DNA of 42,599 bases from Gnetum montanum (GCA_015680685.1 MNCI01014538.1:10478-53076); one strand, 5' to 3'; positions 22,290 through 33,761 are shown, counted from the first letter of the stretch. Notes: generated by a model from the sequence alone, not told the origin. Translations and numbers: made by a program.

Positions 22290-22716
22290 CATTCCACTCT
22301 TCTACTACTCCAACGATTTGATTTTCATGTAGCTATTGGGTCCTCCTATGCTATAAATATGGAGGAGAATTTGCCTTGCATTTGTCAATACACTCTAGAT
22401 ATCATATCATTAAATAATTACAATAAGTGATAAGAAAACCTTTGGAGCCTGCCATGGAAATTTCATGGCTAGAAGGAGCTAGATCTAACCAATTATTAAC
22501 TTATTAATAATAAGTTGAATTATTTTAACCAAAGTATGCAAATTAGTGGTCATTTAAAAAATGATCAATCTCATATTTGGATGCAAATTTAGTAGAAATA
22601 CTAACAAAAGTGACAAGTATTAATCAATTCAAAAGATCGAATAATTAATCAATTTCTCTCTCCCTACTAAACTAATTACATCATCATTTTATTATTCCTA
22701 TGAATCAACAAGATTA
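22290..22716. other. Former lipase 3' flank, no gene recognised
   Basis: This is the sequence that would have followed the lipase stop codon before the copia insertion. It holds a TATAAATA at 22351 of unknown meaning. No coding frame was recognised. Confidence 0.4.
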
Positions 22717-22905
22717 TGGTTGTAGGATGAACCAACTTTGACTACATTGATGTAGTTCACCATAACTACAATAGCCATCATTGCCCCCTAGAATAAGCTC
22801 ATCAAAAAATGTAACATGTTTTCTATGAAGTCTTTTCCTATTATTAATTGCAGAATCATGTCTCAAATAGCATTCAATCTTAAAAGGTTTGTGGTATGGT
22901 ATGGT
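22717..22905 (-). other. Exon-like open stretch of unknown origin
   Basis: A minus-strand frame of about 60 codons without stops or a start Met contains KPFKIECYLRHDSAINNRK and HVTFFDELILGGNDGY. The composition is protein-like, unlike neighbouring frames. I do not recognise the family. It lies 100 bp beyond the lipase pseudogene exon on the same strand but does not resemble the last lipase exon. Confidence 0.25.
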
Positions 22906-23006
22906 AGTTGGGTCCCTCTAATTTTTGTATCCAAAATTTGATTCATGGCTACTCAAAGTTTAAATCCATTAGCAAAATCACAAAATAAAAATATGAAATT
23001 ACATAC

Positions 23007-23315
23007 CTTGTTAAAGTAGATGCTATTATAAATAGGAAAGTTACAAACTTTCTGAACTTAAATAAATTATAATCTAGAGGTTGCCTTGGAAACAAATGAT
23101 TGCAATATACAAAATCTAATAATTTTTTCAACTTTAAAACCATGAAGAGTCCAAATTTTTCATCTTCAACTCTTGGTTGGATAAATTTAAAAATTGACAT
23201 TAGTCTTTGAACCAAATTTTCTTAATTTATGTTCAAGGAGATGCCAACAGTATTGCAAGGATTCCTCTAAGACTATGATGATTCCTAATGAGTCATCACC
23301 TATAATTTTTCATCT
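23007..23315 (-). pseudogene. Lipase pseudogene exon (class 3 lipase, inverted copy)
   Basis: The minus strand encodes a decayed equivalent of the lipase exon 4 end. A GHSLGG-like GDDSLG sits near 23298, then IQPRVEDEKFG (lipase GQPRVGDEEFG) and FVYCNHLFPRQPLDYNLFKF (lipase VYCNDIVPR...FPFKHF). The catalytic His and Asp positions are changed (GH to GD; ND to NH). The exon ends at 23007 with donor G|GTATGT, ten codons after the FK.F motif, the same position as the intron in the intact gene. A frameshift lies near 23200. It is convergent with the intact gene. Confidence 0.75.
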
Positions 23316-23389
23316 ATTTGTAAGCCTGAATGCATAAGTTATTTATGTGCACTCAAATATGTAGTTTGGGATTATTTTGCTGAGTGGTG

Positions 23390-23670
23390 ATGCATCATTG
23401 GTAGTGCATCATATTGTGTGCTACCTCACCTCATAAGCTACCTCACCAAATGTACTAGTGGTGCATTGTCTCACTAGGTGTGATACCTCATATGATCTAG
23501 TGTCTCACTTAGTTCATTAGCTCACGTGGTGGGGTGTCTCACCACTTCCATTACAAATCTAAAGATCTCATGCACTTCCTCACCTCTTGTGGTGAGGATG
23601 TGGCACCTCAACAAGTGTGCTACATCATACTAACTCAGTACTTTTATTACAAAATTAAAAACTATAAATA
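23390..23670 (+). promoter_or_regulatory. CTCACC-rich degenerate array followed by TATAAATA
   Basis: From 23390 to 23620 the motif family CTCACC/CCTCAT/GGTGAG recurs, including the hairpin TCCTCACC...GGTGAGGA at 23579-23600. TATAAATA follows at 23663-23670. The design resembles the LTR promoters of the TGATGA family, but no palindrome sits 17 bp from the TATA box and LTR ends were not found. It may be the U3 of an unrelated LTR. Confidence 0.3.
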
Positions 23671-23749
23671 CTTAAGGGTAAAGCTTAAAATTATCTTTCA
23701 TTTTGTGCTTTTCCAAAGGAGGAGGAGAAGCTCAAAATTTATTCAACTT

Positions 23750-24535
<786 letters not shown>

Positions 24536-25623
24536 TGGTATTCTCTTTGTTTTTTGTTTTAGGTAAATTGTTATGGCTGCCTATCAACATGATACTTCTT
24601 AAATTAGAAGCTCTAAATTTGGCCCTCACTTTTTTGTAGTTAGATCATCCACTATCATTTCCTCCTGCATTAACTACTATGGTAGTTTCTATTCATTTCT
24701 TAAAGGGTTTATGAGGTATTGTTCATTCATCATTATTTAGGAACTATAGGCATGGGATTATCATTCTCATATCCATCATGTATGCATTCAATGCCTTTTT
24801 TTTCTATATGCTCTACAAGCATATGAGAGTTTGAGACTACTATCAAGAACTTTATTTGTTATAGGTGTCATTCATTTTATTATGGGGTTGAGTGAGAATT
24901 TATATCATCACTTCATATTGTCAAGTTTATATAAGGATGGGTCCAAGCAGCAACAATTCTATATTCCATAGGCTAGATTGTTCAAGTTTGTGATATGTTC
25001 CCATTACTTATTTGAGATTACTAGATTCATGGGCCTTGCCTTACTCTCTCAGATGAATTTTTATTTCTACACAACTGGCTTTGTATTCTTTTATTTGTTT
25101 GATAGAAGTTTATCCACTGAAGCACATAGGAGAGGAGAATCAACTAACACCTCTACTAGGGTTTTCTACCATGAATATTGCAATAAAAATTGAATGGCTT
25201 GTGTAAGAACTTATGAATTGCAAACTTTTTCTGAGTATAACATGATTTGCTTATAGCTTCTATAATGCACAATTCCAATATGATGCCTAGAACTAGATAT
25301 GACAAGGGAGATTCACTATCTTATCGCCATCACCATCATCATGATTGTTGGCATAGGCTTGAGTTGGTATCCATTTCCTTGCAAATTCCACCTTGTTCTT
25401 CTTGTTGTTGTTCACCATCATTATTGTTATGTGTTTGAGTTTGTTTCTAGTCATTGTTGCCCAATCATAGATATATATGCATAGAGATCTAGCTCTGCCC
25501 ATCATGAAAGTTCAAATAAAAAACATTAGTGTTTATGTTTGCTATCTGTTAATAAATGCTTTCTCATTTTATTTAAATTTATGATTTTACAAATATTGAT
25601 TTTCTTTATTTGACTTGGATAGG
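24536..25623. other. No recognisable gene
   Basis: Short open frames only, without family resemblance. Confidence 0.45.
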
Positions 25624-26480
25624 TGTCAAGTATAGAGAAAAACAAGAAGGATAAATTATAGGGCATATTTGCAACATCAGTTGGAACATCCAAATTATCA
25701 CTTAGAAGATAAAGAAGATCTCTAGTCCTCAAGCACACATGGCATCCATGCTCCAGTTCTCATGCATACATGGCACCCATGCTACACTTCCTAAGAGAAA
25801 AATAAGGATGAGGAGAAGAACATAAGGGCTATAAAAGCCCATACACATAGATGAAGAGAATGATGAAGGATCATCATAAAGAGAGAAGAAAGAAAAGTCT
25901 CTTGGCTTCTCTCTTTTGCTTTCCATATCTTGTTTCTTCTTTCCTTCTTCCTTCCCTTCTCTAGTTCCATACCACCATCTCATCATCTATATTCCTTTTC
26001 CTTTTTAATATTATTGTTGTTGTTGTTACATGCAACTCATTGCTTGATGCTAGTATTGTTACCTCCAATTGTTTGTTGTTACATGATTGTTTCTATTATT
26101 GCTATTAATCATTACTCGATGGTGTTGTCTACAAGCTATTGGTACCACTGGTTGCAGTTGCTATGTACCATCGCCATGGCAACTTACAACCATTAATGAA
26201 TCTGCTAATTTCTCTCTTTTCTCTGCTTCCTGTTATTTTCTTTTTAATATCATGATCTTTCTTGATCATTTCATCTTCAATATTTTTGTTTGAAAATAGT
26301 TTAATATTTTTAAATTTAGCCATTCTATTTAAGTTATCAATTACATTTTCTCTACCACCTAAAGACTATTCATGGGCTAGTGATGCCCTAAGCAAGGTTC
26401 CCTAGGCAACAATGTTGTAAAATCAAGCAATTAAGCATGTTGTGTGCTAGTGTGCCTTTATGGCCTAAATTTTCACATCA
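25624..26480 (+). repeat. Putative 5' LTR of the gypsy element
   Basis: Runs TGTCAAGTATAGAG to TTTCACATCA, with a TATA box at 25830-25836 and a PBS-like site just after. No second LTR is in the window to confirm the ends, so they are inferred from TG/CA termini and position. Confidence 0.45.
25826..25840 (+). promoter_or_regulatory. TATA box inside a perfect inverted repeat
   Basis: GGGCTATAAAAGCCC: arms GGGCT and AGCCC flank ATAAA. It is the probable core promoter of the gypsy LTR. Confidence 0.5.
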
Positions 26481-26490
26481 ACACCCTCGC

Positions 26491-26508
26491 TGGTGCTAGA
26501 TAGAGGAC
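26491..26508 (+). other. Primer-binding-site-like sequence
   Basis: TGGTGCTAGATAGAGGAC lies 10 bp after the putative LTR end. It starts with TGG as expected for complementarity to a tRNA 3' CCA end. The tRNA type is not identified. Confidence 0.4.
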
Positions 26509-26799
26509 CACCATTACAATTTCCCTCAACCAATATTCATTCCCCTATTATCTTGTCCTTAGTTTTGATTTCCTATCTTTTCTCCCTGCTTTAAACAAAC
26601 AATCCAATTTTTTTTTTTTTTTTTTGAAAAGAAGGTTTCCTTTAACTTTGGTCAACAATTTCTTTAACTTTCAAAACTTCAACCTAATTTCAAAACCTCT
26701 TCAACATACTTTCCTTTCTTTCCATCCCTCTCTCAATGATGCTCATCAACATCTTCAAAATTTTGAGACACTCCTAGGCATCCACAACATAGTTTAACA

Positions 26800-28205
26800 T
26801 GATGTATCTTTTAGGTATTTTATCACTACCTTCCTAGGCATAACCACTCAATGGTTTCTAACTCTTCCCAACTCATCAATCTCAACCTGGAATGATTTTA
26901 GATCATGTTTTCTTTCTTGATTTGACAAGTTCACTAGCCCTAGTATAGCTTCTAGTAATTTTACTAGCTTGCAAAAGCTTAGTGGAGAAATAATTAGAAA
27001 CTACAATTTAACATTCCTTTAGCAATTATCGTATGTTCCTAGAGAAATGCAACCACAATCAGTAGGAATCTTAAACTTTTTCCTCTTGACCATTGATCCT
27101 TTCTTTGCATACACAATCAAATCTGATCCCAATATCATTAACTTACAAGGAGCCATGTACAAAGTAGTTGAACTTGAACAAATCACTCTTACAAACTCAT
27201 TACAATCCTAATTTGAAACTCTTGGCTTAGGTACCCAAACCTCAATAATCCTGAATCCTTTTCAAAATAATCCTTCAATATCCAACTCTCTATTAAATAT
27301 TCAAATTTTAAATAGTTATTCTTCTTTATTTTCTCAAAACCTTGGCCTAAATGATGATCAATCAAAGGCCTTAATTCAATCTATTATCAATCCTTCCTCC
27401 ATATCCTTTATCCCTAACCCTAAGACTATACAAAACTTTAAATTACCTAAAGTTAAGGGTCAACCTCTAATGAACCAATTCTTAACCATCCTACAAAAGC
27501 TTTCTAATGAAGTGATTGATCTAAAACACGACAATTTTAAAACAAGAAATCAATATAATGAAGCAAATGAAAACTTAGGAGAAGTAGCTCTCAATGAATA
27601 TTGTAGGTTACATAACATTAAAGAACATTATGAGAAGGTTTTCCCTTAATTCCAAGCCTTATATGGGGATGTCATACAATATTTACAAAACGACCCAAAG
27701 GGAAAAGCCTCGCTAATGGTTTTAGAAATCCCTAATGAAATCAAAAATGAACCAATAGCATCTTTTAAGCAAGTCATGATCAAAGAACCTACTCATGCAA
27801 ATGCACAATTTAAGAAGATGAGTGTCATCATGAACAACTCTAGTAACCCAAAAGGAAATACATATTTCCCTCCTAGCAAACAAAACCACAATAATACATA
27901 TCAACAATAAACACAACTTGGAACATCATTACAAATCCATAATCATTCCATCCAAAACCAACCTGACCCTAGAAGTGAGATGAAAACTTACAATCTTATA
28001 GAATATTTGAAAAGGGTTAAGACCAACATATCCATGTATGAACTTTTACAATTTAAGGAAGCAAAGGAAGCTATACATGGATTAATTAATGAATCTAGAG
28101 ATAAAGTTAAGACAACTACAAATGAAAAATAAGTTCATTTCATAGATGGTGTTGGAATCCTTGACAGATGCATTCTTTACCAATAGGCCAAGAAGGACCA
28201 ATCTC
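26800..28205 (+). pseudogene. Gypsy gag relic
   Basis: A capsid-type motif TQWFLTLPNSSISTWNDF at about 26848-26901 matches the Retrotrans_gag pattern (A..WY..L...SI.TW.dF...F). The region then runs through long open stretches with an Asn/Gln/Ser-rich C-terminal part (about 27600-28120). No zinc knuckle was recognised. In-frame stops are scattered throughout, so it is not expressed as a full protein. Confidence 0.65.
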
Positions 28206-28227
28206 CTTTCCTAACCACTTTAGTCAT

Positions 28228-29056
28228 TGATGAGTGGCGAGGTACCCCTACACTTAACCATACGAATACTAGCATTACACACGCGATCCGGTCAAGCTCC
28301 ACAAACTAAGTGCCTACACGCCTTATGGAACACTTAAGGTTAATCATTCATTGTCTTCCTAGACTTACTTGTATTTGTCATGGTTGTATGGTTAAGTAAG
28401 TCTGAGGTATGTGATTTTTATGTCTTTTCTATTTTATCTCCTATGCTGATGAGGTGAAGGGTGAAGAGACTAATTAACTAACTTTAACTAACTAACTAAG
28501 CCTTAATTAACCTACATCAGTATCTGTTCCCACTTACCGTTCACACCCTAAACCAATGCAACCTTGGTTACCAAACGCTAGTTGTTGCTGGGATCACCAA
28601 GCATAACGCATGTGCTCGAAGAGGTCATATTGAATGCACTTAACTAGGAGAGAAGGGTTGAGAGAGATTTATGAACTAATAAAGCATTTAAATAATAAAC
28701 AATAAATAATAGTAAATAAAATCCTATTTAGCCTATTCCATGCACTGCAAGGTTTATCCAAGAAGTTCATCTTTATTTCTGTACACAAACTTATGTTCAA
28801 GTACAATTTTTCTTGAATAAAGATCCGTTCACTTTGGAGTTCCTACTACAGGCACATGGAAATTATTCTATCTCTGGAAAGGTAAAACTGCCAAAGTTTC
28901 ACTACGATTTAGGCCTAAACTTCCAAACAATGGAGAGTTGCCTCTTATTTATAAATTTGACGGCGCACTGCAATATCACGTACGCGATATCGTAGGGGAA
29001 GACGCAATATTGCAGGGGATGCGATATCACGGCGAATGCGATATCGCATCCCATCA
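28228..29056 (-). mobile_element. Solo LTR copy C of the TGATGA family, TSD GTCAT
   Basis: 829 bp bounded by TGATGAGTGG and CCCATCA, with a perfect 5-bp duplication GTCAT at 28223-28227 and 29057-29061. It aligns throughout with 9136-9944 and 1-348. It interrupts the protease region of the gypsy element, so it inserted later and then lost its internal region by LTR recombination. Confidence 0.92.
28946..29047 (-). promoter_or_regulatory. LTR C promoter: TATAAATA plus five GATATC-type palindromes
   Basis: Minus-strand TATAAATA at 28953-28946. Sites are at 28970-28979 (GCAATATCAC), 28984-28993 (GCGATATCGT), 29004-29013 (GCAATATTGC), 29021-29030 (GCGATATCAC) and 29038-29047 (GCGATATCGC). Core-to-TATA gap is 17 bp; the first two site offsets are 14 and 20 bp, as in LTR A. 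Confidence 0.6.
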
Positions 29057-29824
29057 GTCATACTAGGAAAGAATGTTCATAATTTTCTAATGGATTCATG
29101 AGCTATTGTAAATGTAATGCCTCTTTAGGTACGTAAAATGTTAGAAGCACAAATGATTTCCCAAACAAGAAGTGTTATCCAACTTAATGGATCCAACATT
29201 TATGTAGTAGGATCACTTAAAGATATCCAAATTCACCAAAAGCACTATCCTAATTTTTCATGTCACACAAAAATCTTAGTAGTTGATATGAACCCTATTT
29301 ATGGCATGTTTCTTTCACATACATTTGGTGCCCAATTTGGAGGTTTCTTTAGATCTAATTTCTTAGATTCCTTCTTCTGATCAAAGGAGGATCTGAACAT
29401 GTTATAAATCCTAGAGAACCTTTTCATCATTTTGTCATCTCAGGTCTTGACAAATCTCATCTTGCATTAACAAATCAAAGTGAGGACTTTATGGAAATCA
29501 TTGATCTTAACTTTGGTAAATACAAGCTAGATAAAAATTTAGATGCAATGAATTACTCCTTACCTAACATAAACCCCTCTATTCATACTCATGCCATAGC
29601 CTATTACCAAACTTATAGGGAACTTTCTAAACTTCACATTGACACACTACCTTTTCACAAGCATGATGGAAAGACTTTTCTATTTGATAATCCCTAACCA
29701 ATTGGTAAGGATAAGGATATTAATGAAATCCTCGCTATTCAATCCCTAGTTGATAATCCAATTTATGATGATGATAATGCTTATATTGATCAAAGAGCTT
29801 GCTTTTCAGATTTCAATAACTTGG

Positions 29825-30195
29825 ACACATGGATACTTAGGATTGATGAAGCCTCATCAAAATGAGAATACAGTGCTAGAATTATGTTAATTCCACCTAG
29901 GAAAGCTTCAAAGCTTAAAGCCATTCATCTTTCAAAGCCCATGACAAACAACATGTCTAAATATGAAGCTTTAATTCATGGACTAAGGTATGTCATTTCC
30001 TCTGATCTTTCAAAGTTAAAGACTTACAGTGATTCCAAACTTATTGTAAATAAATGTAACAACATTTATGAAGATAAGTATCCTTTAATGAAAGCATAGA
30101 AGACCTATGAATTGGAATTATTCAAGGAATTTGATCTTATCATGTTAGAACATGTATGTAGAGATGAAAATCACATTCCTAATGCTTTATGACAA
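29825..30195 (+). pseudogene. Archaeal-type RNase H (aRNH) relic
   Basis: WILRIDEASS (strand with catalytic Asp), NNMSKYEALIHGLRYVISS (the EYEA helix, first Glu replaced by Lys), LKTYSDSKLIVN (second catalytic Asp) and VCRDENHIPNAL (the RDEN..ADAL end). This matches the extra RNase H found in Tat-lineage gypsy elements, which normally lies after RT and gypsy RNase H. Here it precedes RT by about 420 bp. Stops at the SSK*EYS position and elsewhere show decay. Confidence 0.75.
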
Positions 30196-30614
30196 GCTAC
30201 TTGTGCTCTTGATCTTCCATTTCCTAATGGAGCTTGGGATTCTAAAATCATCATGGAAAAGGTTGATTATTACTTCATCCCTGATAATGTGCTATCCTTA
30301 CAAGTGTTTGATGATGACTATCAAATTACTCATTTTCTTACTAGTCAAAGGGAGGTTCGCAATTCAATTCTTAAAGCTTCACATACTTATTCAAATGACT
30401 CAATCCTTATCAATTAAGTTTCATCCAATGCAATTGCTAGGAAAGTTTAGATGGATAATTAAATTGAAGTTCTACAACACAAAGATCGTCAAGTATTAGT
30501 AGAAACCAAAATTGGTTTAATCAAAAAGAAAAATCAGGAATACCATATTCAAATAAGTAAACATTTACATTTTTATGAAAATGGTATGTTAATTACATTG
30601 CTACATAAATTCAA

Positions 30615-31480
30615 TGATGTTTTAGCCTAGTTTTATGAAGGTTTAAAGGTTTATAATCCATTTATCATTAGCCAAATAATACTAGTTATGCTTGAAACTA
30701 AACCTTTTAGACAAAAATTAAGACCAATCAATCTTAAAATTAAACCTTTAATGAAAAAGGAGATTGATAAACTCTTGGAGTGTAAAATCATATATCCAGT
30801 GAGACATTCTAGTTGAGTGTCAAACTTAGTTCTTGTACGTAAGAAATTTGGAGAGATATGATTGTGCATTGACTTTAGAAATCTTAATGCATCTTGCATT
30901 AAAGATAATTATCGACTTCCACTTATGGAAGAGATACTTCAGGTAGAAAATGGTACATAAATGTACTCATTTTTAGATGGATACTCAAATTACAACCAAA
31001 TTCTTGAGAATAAGAAAGATCAATATAAAATAGCCTTTATAACAAAATGGACAACATTTCAAGATACCAAGATGCCTTTTGGATTATTGAATGCAAGATC
31101 AACCTTTCAACATGTCATGAACAAAACTTTTGAAGGGATGATTAAGAAAAAGATAGTTATCTATTTAGATAACTTAATATTTTTCTCATGTGATAGAGGA
31201 ACCCATCTTCAAGATCTTAAAAATATACTTTTGAGATGCAAAAAATATGATGTGATATTAAATGCTAAGAAATATATATTTGGTGTACAAGGTGAAAAAT
31301 TCCTTGGTCACATATTAACAAAAGAAGGCATCTCTATTGACCCTAAATGTGTTAATGCCATTTTAGAAATTCCTTATCCCTTATCCAAAAAGGATTTAAG
31401 ATCTTTCTTCGAAAAGATTAACTTTATTAGGAAATTTATTCCTATGTTTGCTAAACTAGTAAGACCTCTTAACACAATGC
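30615..31480 (+). pseudogene. Gypsy reverse transcriptase relic
   Basis: TKPFRQKLRPINLKIKPLMK and EIDKLLECKIIYPVRHSS lead into SNLVLVRKKFGEI, CIDFRNLNASCIKDNYRLPL, MYSFLDGYSNYNQI and MPFGLLNARSTFQHVMN. The catalytic YVDD is YLDN (31159-31170), so the enzyme would be inactive. KFLGHILTKEGISIDP follows, then the connection domain. Several stops precede 30961; the later part is one open frame. Confidence 0.85.
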
Positions 31481-31700
31481 TAAAGAAAGATGAAAACATT
31501 ACATGGATTGCTAAATGTAAAGATGCTTTCTTAGCTATAAAAGAAGCTATAATTGAAGCTCTAGTTTTAGTTGCTCCTTGGTGTGAAAATGATTTCTTTC
31601 TGTATGTGTTTGCAAGTGAGCATATAGTGGCTGCCATTTTAACTCAAGAGATAGCTAACCTTCAAGGCAAAAAATTCAGTAGAAGCTTCAATGCATTTCA
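31481..31700 (+). pseudogene. Truncated gypsy RNase H start
   Basis: NITWIAKCKDAFLAIKEAI and FFLYVFASEHIVAAILTQE match the linker and first strand of the RNase H domain after gypsy RT (the first catalytic Asp position reads Phe-Ala). Similarity stops near 31690, marking a deletion or insertion junction. Confidence 0.7.
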
Positions 31701-32713
31701 CCTTAAACATTTTTATAGTGGTGTTCCATATGGAAACATAGTAGATCAGTAATTTAATAAATTATAGTTATAAATATACATACATACATACATATATCCA
31801 TATAGGCTACATTATATGTCATACATAGTTGAATAAAATGTATTTCATCTTATTGTCTTTATATCATATTTTATTGTGGTATCATGCACAACATATAGCT
31901 TTAGATCCATATCCATATAGGTACATGACTTAGAAGTAAATCTAATAGATGTTTTAATTCAAGACTTACTATTTTATTAAGGGTGCTATATAGATTATGG
32001 AAATTCTTGTATTTCTTTCTTTCTTCATTAACTAAATTTCAAAAATGAATTCCTTGAGGCTAAGTCATAAGGATCATATCTTATTAAGTTACCCATTTCC
32101 TATATGTTGTTTTATGGTGCTACCTTTGAAGTTGACTTGATGCCATTGCATTGTCCTTTGGGTTGCATTTGTTTAAAATGACATGTATAATTTTGAGTTA
32201 TTTCCATAGTTTGATGATCCATCCAAAATTGTGATGTGATAACTCAATGTGAGAAATTTGCAATGTGCTAGAAAGAATTTGAGCTAGCATCCCACTATTG
32301 GAATGCAAAGTTCATTCTCTCTTATGCTCAACCATGATTCGTAGTGATTACTCTTTGAGTTCACAATAATGGCTCATAGCTAGAGTTCCTCCCTTTCATC
32401 AAATAAAATAATAATAATCATGATAATAATAATTGGTTTGGTTCTTTCAACTAAAACCACCAAGGATCTCATGATTATATTTGTTGATGTATGTATTGAC
32501 GAGTTACAAGATAGTGCCTTAGTCTATTTATGTCCCTCAATAAAATCCTTAACCTTGAATTATAGCTTCTTTAGGTATATTTCTAAAGGTATGTAATGTT
32601 ACATTTCATTTTATCTAAAATAGTCTTAATTATTATGTACTAATATAGATATTTATGATATAGTATATATTTGGTGTAATAAAAAAAATCAATGGAATGC
32701 TTGATGTTTTCTT
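31701..32713. other. No recognisable gene; short (TACA)n and (AAT)n tracts
   Basis: A TACATACATACATACATA tract lies near 31776-31795 and AAT-rich runs near 32405-32435. No integrase, LTR or host coding sequence was seen. Confidence 0.5.
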
Positions 32714-33275
32714 AGGGCTTGATGTTGACACCAACATCGCCCATAAATGGGATCTTATCATAAACAATAATAAAACCTTAGTTTTAACTAGCTATTAACA
32801 ATAATATCAAATTAAAAGTAGTGTTCCCGTAAACCTAAGATAACTACCACTATCAAATCACACTAGTGCTACTTCCATTATTGTTGTGATGCTTGCTGTT
32901 AATGCTTCCTTCATGATGTAGAACTTAGATTTTGCATGAAATTTTGGATATACAGAATATGTAACATACAAGAAGAGCCTTTCTAGATGTGGTCATCCTC
33001 CTACTACCATTGATATCTCCTCTTGTTACAAGGGAAAATAGGGCTTGCTAGAACACCTTTCTTGAGGGTGTTACCTTAAGGCATCATTGAGGACAAATGA
33101 TGTAGGCTCTGCGGGGCCAATGGAATCCATGGCCATCACACCACATTTTTTTATAGCACAAACCTCACTCTCTTCTTCTACTTCATCATCATCATCTTCA
33201 CTGTCTCTCTCTATATCTTTGCAGAAGAAGATCTCCAGCAAATGGAGAATGTTCTAGATTTACTTTGCTAATCAA
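32714..33275 (+). repeat. Dispersed repeat R, copy 2, without TC expansion
   Basis: Collinear with 23750-24535; the dinucleotide site is only GTCTCTCTCTATATC. It leads into sequence with gag-like open stretches (about 33280-33520) and then a protease relic, suggesting that R belongs to a gypsy element. Confidence 0.8.
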
Positions 33276-33527
33276 GAATGTTAAGAATGAAAATTCTACA
33301 ACCAATGACAAGGGCTTCTTTACTACAATGGAATAGATCAAACAATTATTAAAATAAAATAATACCTCCCTTAACCTATATGACCTTGTAATGAGTTTTG
33401 ATGTGCATTGTAAAGCATAAGTCAAGATGTTGACCTACATTCTTATTAGCAAGGATAACCCCACTAGTGAAGAATCCATCCATGCAATGATGTACCACCT
33501 TCACCAAAGGAAGAAACAAGGTAAAAA

Positions 33528-33761
33528 ATGCTAGTGTTTCATGATAGCAAAGTCAAGACCAATCCCCAAGATCGTGAGACAACCAAGGCTCTCCTCTTCA
33601 TAATCATAAGGGTAGGATGGTACAAAGTGCATAGGATACATGTTGATAATGGAATCACAATGAACATAATATCTTATACCATCATAGAATGTCTAGGCCT
33701 AACTGATCATATGCAACATACATCAACAACCACTCTTAAATCTTCAATGGATCTTAGGTAG
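33528..33761 (+). pseudogene. Gypsy aspartic protease relic (Tat-like)
   Basis: A 77-codon frame with TTKALLFIIIRVGWYKVHRI, then VDNGITMNIISYTIIECLGL. Plant Tat/Athila-type proteases show TKPL.I.V...G..V.RVLVDNGSALNV.P...L..LG, so the fit is good over about 50 residues. The catalytic triplet is DNG (normally DSG or DNG). The following ~120 bp is broken by stops. No RT or integrase follows. Confidence 0.65.

Larger units (their letters stand above)
17197..22294 (+). mobile_element. Full-length but inactive Ty1/copia retrotransposon
   Basis: LTRs at 17206-17800 and 21812-22289, a PBS at 17803, and gag and pol relics in copia order (gag, protease, integrase, RT, RNase H) on the plus strand. CACATTC occurs at 17197-17203 and 22288-22294. 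CATTC (17199-17203 and 22290-22294) would be a 5-bp target duplication if two extra bases (TA) precede the LTR TG. Many in-frame stops show it is dead. It inserted just downstream of the lipase stop codon in the same orientation, so its LTR may now supply the lipase polyadenylation region. Confidence 0.85.
28140..29390 (+). pseudogene. Gypsy aspartic protease relic, split by solo LTR C
   Basis: Left part ends FLTTLV before 28223; right part resumes after 29061 with NFLMDS, a stop, then AIVNVMPL, which resembles the protease segment hydrophobic-DSGA/GGS-NVMPL. Further on, ILVVDMNPIYGMFLSHTFGA (29267-29326) resembles the flap-to-end part of plant gypsy proteases. The catalytic DSG is interrupted by a stop codon. 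The frame is consistent across the insertion once one duplication copy is discounted. Confidence 0.65.
25624..31700 (+). mobile_element. Ty3/gypsy retrotransposon (Tat/OTA-like), 5' LTR to truncated RNase H
   Basis: In order on the plus strand: putative 5' LTR (25624-26480), PBS-like site (26491), gag (about 26800-28200), protease split by a solo LTR (28228-29056), archaeal-type RNase H (29825-30195), RT (30615-31480) and the start of the gypsy RNase H (to about 31700). No integrase or 3' LTR was found, so the element is 3'-truncated. Stops are frequent. The domain order, with the archaeal-type RNase H before RT, is unusual. Confidence 0.7.

Noticed and set aside
26609-26625. Poly(T) run as the tail of an inverted retroposon
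   Set aside because: It sits in the leader of the gypsy element without any adjoining LINE or SINE body or target duplication.
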